Below the pieces are notes generated by a model, which saw only the letters and a list, made by a program, of their open reading frames with translations, searched no databases and had not been told where the DNA came from. Made by a program: the position numbers and the translations under genes. Below, in pieces: positions 20,787 through 30,554 of a stretch of DNA of 64,000 bases (position 1 is its first letter; the number at the start of each line of letters is the position of its first letter). The DNA comes from Leucogyrophana mollusca (Eukaryota; Basidiomycota; Agaricomycetes; Boletales). The stretch covers positions 1 through 64,000 of the forward strand of contig MU266349.1 of the NCBI GenBank assembly GCA_021014945.1, in the 5' to 3' direction.

Positions 20787-21100
20787 CAAGTTGCGCAATG
20801 TCATCAGTTCAAGCGAATTTTTCTCTTAGGTGCGTCATCCTGTCCCCTATTTGCGAGTGGATGTTAGAGCTCGCGTAACCTCTCCTTGTTTGCAGGGACC
20901 TTCCGAACGCCCAAGCCGAGGGACTCGCTTCCCCTTCCAACCCTCTACCTGCTCGCGATGGATCAAGTTGCGCAATGTCCTCAGCTCCAGCGATTGTTTC
21001 TTCTACGTGCGTCATCCTGTCACCTATTTGCGGGTGGATATTTGAGCTCGAGTAACCTCTCCTTGTCTACAGGGGCCCTCCGAATGCTCAAGCCGAGGAA
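20787..21100 (+). repeat. Tandem duplication of the first exon-intron unit of the DUF2235 gene
   Basis: Two copies about 177 bp apart each contain ATCAAGTTGCGC, an ATG (20798 and 20975), a donor-like GTGCGTCATCC, the intron CACCTATTTGCGG or its close variant, a TTGTTTGCAG or TTGTCTACAG acceptor, and a following exon starting with CC(T/C)TCCGAA(C/T)GC. Confidence 0.85.
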
Positions 21101-23477
21101 TTGTTTTGCCAGCACTGCAAAGCCAAGAAGACGGGTCGCAGCCTCATCGTTTGTCTCGACGGAACTTCGAATCAGTTTGGAAAATATGTACATACTCATC
21201 TCATGACCATCTGTTAAGCGTTTCGTTTACCCATCTGTTCTTTTACTCCAGAATACCAACGTCATTGAGCTCTACGATCGCATCGACAAAGACGAGACGC
21301 AGCCCACCTACTACAATAGCGGCATCGGTACATATGCAAGGCCTTCGTTTGCGTCTTATACATACGTGAAACAGGTTCTGGATAACACAATTGACCTCGC
21401 CATTGCTTGGTACTGTTCGATTACTGCGCGTGAATTTGCCTTTATTCTGACGACTTAACTGTTAGGAACTTTGAAAGAGTTGTTCTTGGGGCTTATCGCT
21501 GGCTGTCGGAGAACTATAAGCCTGGCGACAAGATCTACCTTTTTGGAAAGCCGCTTGTGTCCATGTTACTCTTTATCGACGTATTGACATTTTCCGTTGC
21601 ACAGGCTTTTCCCGGGGTGCCTACCAAGTCCGTGTATTGGCAGGCATGATTCACGAGGTGAGACTTGGCAGTTTCTGCTATGAGCTTCCTCTAAGCTCTC
21701 TCGGGGTGACAAAAGGTCGGACTCATTTTACCTGGGAACGAAGAACAAATTCCGTTGTAAGGATGCCGTTATAGGGTGTTCGCATATTATCCCCTCACAT
21801 GATATATACAGTGTCTACGAACTGTATGCCGATTTGAAAGGCCAGAAATTCGATCGAAGTCGAGACGATGACAGACGGCCGCTGAATCTGGCGCAGCGTC
21901 TCAAGAGGATCTTCTCGCAAAAGGAGGAAGATTGGAGTGGAGACGAAGACGAAGGCGGTCAGCCGCTGAATATGGCGCAGCGCTTCAAGAGGACCTTTTC
22001 GCAAAGGGGGGCGGCCGTGCATTTCCTTGGTGCCTGGTGAATAAGAACAGTGACCGTTCTCCTTTGTTTCCCTGATCACGTTCGATGCAGGGACACGGTC
22101 TCTTCTATCGGTGTTGTAAGAAAGAAGAATCTCCCAGCAACAGACGAGTTTAACCACATTTGCTACTTTCGCCAAGCCCTCGCGCTCGACGAGCGCCGAG
22201 TGAAGTTCCTACCCGAATATGTATGTGGAGGAGAGTCATACGAGGGTACGGTAGAAGACTCCAGAGCCTGCGGCCCGCATGTGAAAGAGGTGTGGTTTGC
22301 AGGGTGTCACTCAGACATGTTCGTTGTTTAATTATATCATCCGCGATGTGAAGTTTGACCATGTTCGACACACAGTGGCGGCGGCAGCAAGAAGAACACG
22401 CGGCTCAATAATGCTACAGTTCCCGTGCTCTGGATGGGACGTGAAGCTATGATTGCCGGTCTCAAGCTCTACCCATCCAAAGTCGAATGGAACTGGGACG
22501 AACTTCGGAAGATGAAACCCGCAGAATCACTGACGTGGGTGTGGCGGGTTTTTGAGATGTTTCCATTTAAGCGGTTATCCTATACCGACAGGCAAAAAAC
22601 GACCTGGTATGAATAATGCTATACACCGATATTCGTACTGACAGAGGGCTCGCAGGCGGCCCCATCTATGGACAGGTCGTACGATCAAGAAAGGGCAAAA
22701 GATTCATGCCTCTGTTGCGTTCATAAGCAATTACGTGCCTCGGGCTACACTTTCGGGTGGCCTGCCTATCGGTAGATGGGAGGATGTTCTCGAGCAAGGG
22801 AGGCAAGACACCACTGAGTGGGCAAAGGGGCTGGAAGGATTGTTGGAGATGGATTTCTTTGACTTTTCAGATACGAAGGCCGTCATTGAGCTCGTGAGCA
22901 ACGACATGCGTGACACTGTCCTGCGCCGCCGCCTCACATTTATCGCTTCTGTTCGTAAGTTTAGTTCTATGGTTGTTAAGCGTGATTGTCAGCTGATCTC
23001 ACTGGATACCCCAAGGTGATGGAGCCGCTGAAATCAGACGAGTCGATCCAGCGCTCGCGTTATTTCGCAAAATGCTGGAAAGTGCTAACGAAGAGGTCGT
23101 ATTTTCTGGAATAGCAATGCTGGTTGATCTTGCCTCTCCCACTGTGTCTTTGTTGTTGGCAAGCGATGCTCATTCAACTCCAGACGTCACTAAATCTGTC
23201 CCGTTGTTGGTTCAAACGCTGAAAAACAAGGCCCCCAGAGTCCGAATTCGCGGTGTAAAGGCATTGATGGAGCTTCGTTACAGTAGTATGGTCGCCGCTT
23301 ATGGAATCATCCGTTGAGCTTATGTTGCTTGCAGGAGGTCTACTTCGCCAATGTCTGAACGCTAGGGCTGTACCGCTACTCATAGAAATGTCCCAAAATA
23401 TGGATCAAGCAGAGGACGTACATTTGGTGGTGAAAGCATTGCATCAGTTTGGGGCCAACAGTAAGTCTGTGGGTTGA
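20798..23477 (+). CDS. DUF2235 (Tle1-like alpha/beta hydrolase) protein with C-terminal HEAT/ARM repeats
   Basis: Multi-exon gene; the start is ATG 20798 or the duplicated ATG 20975. A Cys pair (FCQHC) precedes the DUF2235 core: VCLDGTSNQFG, NTNVIELYDRI, YYNSGIGTY, the nucleophile elbow FSRGAY, FLGAWDTVSSIGV, VKEVWFAGCHSD and PVLWMGREAM. DUF2235 is related to type VI phospholipase effectors; fungal members are uncharacterised. After about 22740 come helical HEAT/ARM-like repeats (VVFSGIAMLVDLA, VPLLVQTLKN, VRIRGVKALMEL, AVPLLIEM). The last clear exon ends at a donor at 23461, or reads to TGA 23475-23477. The intron before FSRGAY lacks a GT donor (21546-21547 is GA). The gene then runs into the 71-bp minisatellite. 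Confidence 0.8.
21880..22012 (+). repeat. Internal coding duplication in DUF2235 gene
   Basis: Two in-frame copies of a basic amphipathic segment, PLNLAQRLKRIFSQ and PLNMAQRFKRTFSQ, separated by an acidic linker (EEDWSGDEDEGG). It sits just before the FLGAWDTV block. In DUF2235 proteins I expect one such segment. Confidence 0.75.
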
Positions 23478-23659
23478 CTCGTCCACGCATTATGCTTACC
23501 TTCCAACGAGGACGAAAGTGGGGCATTGCGATAGTGTGTAACCCGTCCATATCAGCGTAGAACCATATGCTCACCACACCACGGCATTTCTCCTTCACAG
23601 CCAGTACGCGACCTCGTCATGGGGCTTTAAAACGCAATACTGACTGTACCTTGGGCTTC

Positions 23660-26600
23660 TCGATCTAACAGGTGGTGCGTCATCTAGTGACCTGGGATAT
23701 AGATCCAAAATCATATTTCACAGGAGGTGTGTGGTCTCCTGGCAGGAAATTAGGGTCCAATGCTAATCCTACTGTGGCCGTCATCGTTTCACAGGAGGTG
23801 GGCTACTGTGACATGTGCTATCAATACAATGCTGACTCCATGTTGGCTACCACTGACCCGCAGGACGTGCGTGATTTGATGATATCTTGAACCCAATGCT
23901 GATCCTGCCGCGGCCGTCCTCGCCCCACAGGTGGTACGTGATCCGACTTTACGAGCCTTGAGTCCAATGCTGACCGTGCCTCGGCCTTCGTCGTCACACA
24001 GCAAGTGCGTGACCTGATATCACGCGCTTCAAGCGCAATGCTGACCCTGCTGTGGCCGTGCTTGCTCCATAGGTGGTGCGTGATTGGGTCTTAAGATTTT
24101 CAAGTGAAATGCTGACCTTGTCGCGTCCGTCCTCGCCCCACAGCTTGTGCGTGATCCGGCTTTACAAACTTCGAGGTCAATGCTGACCTTGCCTCTACCT
24201 TGGTCGTCCCACAGGATGTGCGTGAGCCAGTAGTACAAGCTTCAAGTCTGATGCCGACTCTGCTACGACCTTTATCGTCCCATAGGCAGTGCGTGATGTG
24301 CTTTTACGAGCTGTGAGTCCAATGCTGACCCTGCTGCCGGCTTCGTCGTCTGACAGGAGGTGCGTGATGTGGTTTACGACGTGAGCCCAATGCTGACCCT
24401 GCCGCGGCCTTCGTCGTCCCACAGAACGTGCGTGATTGGGTTTTACGAGCTTCGAGTCAAATGCTGACCTGCCGTGGGGTTCATGGTCCCACAGCGGGTG
24501 CGTGATCCGGCCTTACAAGCTATGAATACAATGCTGAACCCTACCGCGACCTCCGTCGTCCCACAGTTGGTGTGTAATCCGGGTTCACGACGTGTGAGCC
24601 GAATGCTGACCCTGCCGCGGCCCTCGTGGTCCCACAGGAGGTGCGTGATGTGGTTTTACGAGATGTGAGCCCAATGCTGACCCTTCCCTGGCCTGCGTCG
24701 TCCCACAGGCGGTGCGTGATCCGGTTCTACGAGCTGTGGTCCCAATGCTGACGCTGCTGCGGCCTTCATTGTCTCACAGTTGGTGTGTGATGTTGTTTCA
24801 CGAGGAGGGAGTCCGATGCTGACGCTGACGTGGCCTTCGCCGTCCCACAGGAGGTGCGTGTTGTGGTTTTATGACACGTGAGTCCAATGCTGACCCTACC
24901 ACGACCTGTCGTCCCACAGTTGGTGCGTAATCCGGGTCCACGAGGTGCGAGCCTAATTCTGACCCTGCCGCGGCCTTCATGGTCCCACAGGAGGTGCGTG
25001 ATGTGGTTTTGCGAGATGTGAGCCCAATGCTGACCTTCCCCGGCCTGCGTCATCTCACAGGCGGTGTGTGATCTGGTTCTACGAGCTGTGGCCCAATGCT
25101 GACCCTGCTGCGACTTTCGTCGCCCACAGCCGGTGCGTGATGTGGTTTTACTAGGTGTGACCCCAATGCTGACCCAATAGCGGCCTTCGTTGACTTACAG
25201 CGGGTGCGTGATCCGGCCTTACAAGCCATAAGTTCAATACTGACCCTGTCGCGACCTTCGTCGTCACACAGACTGTGCGTGATGTTGTTTTGCGAGGCAT
25301 GAACCCAATGCTGATCCTGCCGCAACCTCCGTCGTCCCACAGGAGGTGCGTGATGTGGTTTTACGAGGTGTGAACCAATGCTGAGGAGGACCCTGCGGTG
25401 ACTTCGTGGTCCCACAGGAGGTACGTGATATGGCTTTACAAGATGTGAACCCAATACTGACCCTGCTGCGACTATCGTCGTCCCACAGTGGGTGCGTGAT
25501 CCAGCCTCACAAGTTATGAGTCAAATGCTGACCCTGCCGTGACCTTCGTCATCCCACAGGCGGTGTGTGATTTGGTTTTACAAGCAATGAGCCTAATGCT
25601 GACCCTGCTGCGCCCTTCGCCGTCCCACAGCGGGTGCGTGATGTTGTTTTACGAGGTGTGAGCCCAATAATGACCTGCTGTGGCCTTCGGTATCCCACAG
25701 CGGGTGCGTGATTTGATTTTAAAAGCGATGAGCCCAATAATGACCCTGCTCCGGCCTTCGTCATCCCACAGCGGGTGCGTGATTTGATTTTACAAGCGAT
25801 GAGCCCAATGCTCAATCCGCCACGGCCGTCATCGTCCCACAGGCAGTGCGTGATCCGGGTTTACGAGTTGTGGGCCCCATGCTGACCCGCCCGCGACCTC
25901 TGTTGTCCCACAGGAGGTGCGTGATGTGGTATTACGACGTGCGAGCCCAATGCTGACCCTGTCGCGGCCTTTGTCATCCCACAGCGGGTGTGTAATCCGG
26001 TCTTACAAGTGATGAGTCCAGTGCTGACCCTGTTGCGGCCTTCCTCGTCCGACAGGTGGTGCGTGATATGCCTTTACGAGCTGTCAGTCCAATGCTGACC
26101 CTGCTGCTGCTTTCATCGTCCGACAGGAGGTGCGTGATGTGGTTTTACGAGGTGTGAGCCCAATGCTGACCCTGCTGGTACCATCGTCGTCCCGCAGTGG
26201 GTGCGTGATCCGGCCTTACAAGCTATGGGTCCAATGCTGACCCTACCGCGGCCTTCGTCGTTCCACAGCGGGTGCGTCGGTTTTACGAGGTGTGAGCCCA
26301 ATACTGACCCTGCTGCGGTGACTTCGTCATCCCACAGACCGTATGTGATCAAGTCTTACAATCTGCGAGTCCAATGCTGACCCTGCTGCGGCTTTTGTCG
26401 TCCCACAGAAGGTGCGTGATGTGGTATTACGACGTGTGAGCCCAATGCTGACCCTGCCGTGACCTTCGTCATCCCACAGGCGGTGTGTGATTTGGTTTTA
26501 CAAGTGATGAGTCCAGTGCTGACCCTGTTGCGGCCTTCCTCGTCCGACAGGTGGTGCGTGATATGCCTTTATGAGCTGTCGGTCCAATGCTGACCCTGCT

Positions 26601-28980
26601 GCTGCCTTCATCGTCCGACAGGAGGTGCGTGATGTGATTTCACGAGGTGTGAACTCAATGCTGACCCTGCTGTGACCTTTGTCGTCCGGCAGGAGGTGCG
26701 TGATTTGGTTTCACAAGCGATGAGGCCAATGCTGACCCTGCCGTGGCCTTCGTCGTCCGACAGGAGGTGCGTGATGAGGTTTTACGAGGCGTGAACCCAA
26801 TGCTGACCCTGCTGCGGCCATTGCTGTCCCACAGTTGGTGCGTCAATTGGTCTTCTGACCTGGGAGTCCATTGCTGACATTCCCACGGCCTTCATCATCA
26901 CACCACACAGCAGGTGCGTGGTCCGGTTTTGCGAGCTATGAATCCAATGCTGACCCTGCCGCGGCCTTCGTCGTCCCACAGCGAGTGTGTGATGTGCTTT
27001 TGCGAGCTGTGACTCCAATGCTGACCCTGTTGTGGCCTTCATCGTCCCACAGTTGGTGCGTGATCAGGTCGCACGAGCTTTGAGTCCAATGCTGATCCTA
27101 CCGCGGCCGTCGTCACATAGCGGGTGTGTGATGTAGTTTTACAAGGCGTGAACCTAATGCTGACCCTGCCGTGGCGTTCATGGTCCCATAGCGAGTGCGT
27201 GATCCGGCTCTACAAGCTATGAGTCCAATGCTGACCCTGCCACAATCTTCGTTGTCCCACAGCGGGTGTGATTTGTCCTTACACGCGATGAGATCAATGC
27301 TAACCCTACCGCGGCCTTCGTCGTTCCACAGAACGTGCGTGATTGGGTTTTACAAGCTTCGAGTCAAATGCTGACCCTGCTGTGACCTTCGTCTCACAGC
27401 CGGTGCGTGATGTGCTTTTACGAGGTGTGAGCCCAATTCTGACCCTGCTGTGACCATCATCATCCCACAGACCGTGAGTGATCGGGTCTTACAAGCTTTG
27501 AGTCCAATGCTGACCCTGTTGTGGCCATTGTTGTCCCACAGCTTGTGCGTGATGTGCTCTTACGATCTGTGAACCGAATGCTGATGCTGCCACGGCCTTC
27601 GTTATCCCACCCCGCAGCGGGTGCGTGATCCGGTTTTTCGAGGTGTGAACCCAATGCTGACCCTGCTGCGGCCTTCATCATCCCACAGAACGTGCGTGAT
27701 TTGGTTTTACAAGCGATGCGCCCAGTGCTGACTCTGCCACGGCCTTCGTCGTCCCTCAGCTTGTGCGTGATGTGCTTTTATGGGGTGTGAACCAAATGCT
27801 GACCCTGCCATGTCCTTCGTCGTCCCACAGCGGGTGCGTGATCCAGCCTTACCAGCCATGAGTGCAATGCTGACCCTACCGTGACCTTCGTTGTCCCACA
27901 GACAGTGCGTGTTGTTTTGCGACATGTCAACCCGACGCTCACCCTGCTGCCACCACCTTCGTCGTCTCACAGCCAGTGCGTGATTTGGTTTTACGAAGTG
28001 TGAGCCCAATACTGACCCTGCTGCGACCTTCGTCGTCCCACAGGCGGTGCGTGACTTGGTTTACAAGTGATGAGTCCAATGCTGACCCTGCTGTGGCCTT
28101 CGTTGTCCGACAGGAGGTGCGTGATATGGTTTTATGAGGTGTGAACCCAATACTGACCCTGCTGCGGCCATTGTTGTCCCACAGTTGGTGCGTGATCGGG
28201 TCTGAGGGGCTTCGGGTCCAATGCTGACACTGCCACGACCTTCGTCGTCCAACAGCAGGTGCGTGATGGGCTCTTACGGGCTGTGAGTCCAAATGCTGAC
28301 CCTGTTGCGGCCTTCGTCGTCCCACAGAACGTGCGTGATCGGGTCTTACCAGCTTTGAGTTTAATACTGACCCTGCCGCGACCTTCGTCATCCAACAGCG
28401 AGTGCGTGATGGGCTCTTACGGACTGTGAGTCCAATGCTGACACTGCCACGTCCTTCATCGTCCCATCCCATAGCGGGTGCGTGATCCGGTCTTATGAGG
28501 TATGAATCCAATACTGACGCTGCCGCGGCCTTCGTTGTCCCACAGAACGTGCGTGATCGGGTCTTACCAGCTCTGAGTTTAATGCTTACCCTGCCGCGAC
28601 CTTCGTCGTCCAACAGCGGGTGCGTGATGGGCTTTTTCGGGCTGTGAGTCCAATGCTGACCCTACCGCGCCTTTTGTTGTCCCATAGGAGGTGCGTAATC
28701 GGGTCTTATGAGCTTTGAGTTCAATTCTGAGCCTCCCGCGACCTTCGTCGTACCACCCCACAGCGGGTGCGTGATCCAGCTTTACGAGCTGTGAATCCAA
28801 TGCTGACCCTGCTGTGGCCTTCATCGTCCCAAAGTTGGTGCGTTGTTCGGGTCTTACCAGCTTCGAGTCCAATGCTAACTCTGCCGCGGCCTTCGCTGTC
28901 CCATGGCGGGTACGTGATGTGGTTTTACGATCTGTGAGTCCAATGCTGACCCTGCTGTAGCCGCAGTCGCCCCCCAGCAT
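23660..28980 (+). repeat. About 71-bp minisatellite, some 70-75 copies, with splice-site-like monomers
   Basis: Consensus monomer, in pieces: gaggtgcgtgatgtgg + ttttacgagct + gtgagtccaatgctgac + cctgctgcggcc + ttcgtcgtcccacag. Successive gtgcgtgat cores lie 69-73 bp apart (for example 24642, 24713, 24785, 24856). Ends are degenerate and the centre homogeneous, typical of unequal exchange. Each unit carries GTGAG(T/C) donor-like, CTGAC branch-like, pyrimidine-rich and CACAG acceptor-like words. The piece between acceptor and donor is about 27 nt and can read EVRDVVLRA, like a HEAT-repeat helix. The array begins right after the last recognised HEAT exon of the DUF2235 gene. Minus-strand ORFs within it are by-products of the repeat. 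Confidence 0.95.
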
Positions 28981-29685
28981 GACCGCCGAGTCTCAGGCCA
29001 TGCGTGATTTTGATCCATCGGTGACTTTTGTTGGCCAAATTTGTCGTGACGATACTGAAGCCTCCATTCCACTGTTTGTCCTTCTGTTGGGATTTTTTTC
29101 TTAGTCGCTGCTCGATCTCGGTGGACGCACATAATTCCTCTTGACTCTTCTGCGACTAATGTACCCCCACGGTGAGTGCGTGGTCTAATTTTCCGTACTT
29201 CGTATTGGTGAACCCAGTGTCCCTTCCGCTGTGACACAGACCATCTTACAGCATGTAAATATCGTGCTGTGGATACCATGGACTTTTTTGTTATACATTT
29301 TGTGGGTACACACATTTTGTTCCTTTTGGCCAGATGCTGATCCCACCATGATGATTGCCGCCCGAACCTTATAGCAGTTGCATTGTTGATGTTTAGATGG
29401 TGAAGGGTGCTGAGCGCCGCGTGCGAGGGTTTTACGCTTATGATGATCATGTACAAGCCTCCGCATGAAATGTACAGTGGGAGTCACTCAAAACCGATCA
29501 CTCTGCCCGGCAACTCAGCGTTGATAACTGATCGGAGGCAAGAACCAGGACCCGCAACAACGTCCAGCGCGAGGTTTTAATTCGCAATGATGTAGAAGCT
29601 CATCATCATGGACGTCGACGGTCCACACCCATGGTGTGATCTGTATTTTTTCACTGCCTGTTTTGCATCAAGTTCCCTCCTTTTG
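28981..29685. other. Unassigned stretch between minisatellite and copy B
   Basis: No gene recognised. AT content rises relative to the array. The minus-strand ORF 28875-29456 begins here and runs into the array, and is not supported by any family feature. Confidence 0.45.
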
Positions 29686-29689
29686 CTGA

Positions 29690-29850
29690 CATTTAACCGA
29701 GAACTGGGAGATAATGGCATGCCGTGACGCACCGATAAGTGTCCATGTACTGCCATGCCTTGCGAAAGAAGGCCCGGATGGTTTTAGTTGGGCATGCATC
29801 AAGATTTTCTGGAACCAAGCGTTTCGCAGTGGTAAATCTCCCATCAGTTG
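29690..29850 (-). pseudogene. Transposase-like remnant, copy B
   Basis: The minus strand reads LDACPTKTIRAFFRKAWQYM then DTYR, a better preserved version of the copy A fragment. Only about 35 codons are left and no catalytic residues are visible. Identity as DDE transposase is tentative. Confidence 0.35.
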
Positions 29851-29909
29851 CCGTTCGAAAGTCTGTGAGAAGTCAACCTTGATTTGATGCAAAGGCAGCA
29901 TGAAAAACT

Positions 29910-30354
29910 CACGAGCTTTGGTCCATCAGCTGCCTTGGCGTGCGCAACCGTGCAGCACGACTCGCGAGGCTGTTCTCCAGTATTTAGAACACCAATGCCT
30001 TGCTTCTGACGCTCTCGATGATCAGATTCGACGCCAGCTATGAACGTTCCATCCCGGGGTGGCAAAACTGTTCAAGAACCGAATGTAATAGTGTTGTCCC
30101 AGCAGGCCTGTAGAGGGTTTGGCGGGAGCTTTGCATCCCTGTTGGAAGAAATACACAGTACCCGAGCGTTCTCAACGCCAACAGGATCATCTCGTCCAGT
30201 CCCAGCGCGTGATGTGGAGACAAGAAACTCTATGAGGCTGGGGCTACGGACCCAAGTGCTCGCAAGTGGATGCAAGGACGCCATGCACGAGAAGTACCAG
30301 GACAAGCACATCCACGGTGATGTCGTGCCCTACAGTGTACTTTGTCCGATCTGA
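29910..30354. pseudogene. Unknown conserved block (possible kinase relic), copy B
   Basis: Counterpart of 789-1226. The plus strand is open from about 30040 to a TGA at 30352-30354 and ends with AMHEKYQDKHIHGDVVPY. Differences between the copies fall mainly as conservative changes in this frame (E/K, V/I, H/Y), a weak hint that the plus strand was coding. A FunK1-like kinase fragment is one reading. Confidence 0.3.
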
Positions 30355-30554
30355 ACCGTAGGAACCCCCTGGAAAATTTGCTGAGAGGCCAAAATTTATC
30401 GTTCAATTACAAGCCACCGTACACGCATTCCCCCGAATGTTCTATATTGTCGTTCCTGTAAGATAAACCCTAAACAAAACCTGCGATCGATCAATATCAT
30501 TCAATACGCGTGATTCACTCGCAACTCACGAATTCACGGCCCCCAATTCCAGGC

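Larger units (their letters stand above)
18020..20797. other. Gene-poor stretch with short duplications
   Basis: No convincing gene. It contains one duplicated block (18110-18370 with 20365-20680), a small 14-bp tandem repeat, short GAAGTG/TTCGAA-rich stretches (19010-19045 and 19935-20060), and a TATA-like word at about 18646-18653. A 73-codon plus ORF at 19482 (MAEIPDRL) and a 60-codon minus ORF at 18399-18581 were noted but have no supporting evidence. Confidence 0.5.

Noticed and set aside
23660..28980. CRISPR array
   Set aside because: Direct tandem monomers with no unique spacers, in a eukaryotic genome.
23939..29456. Long minus-strand ORFs in the array (for example 25050-25454, 27939-28613, 28875-29456) as genes for repetitive proteins
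   Set aside because: They arise because the 71-bp monomer lacks stops in some minus frames. The unit is not a multiple of three, frames change between neighbours, and the plus strand carries the splice-like signals.
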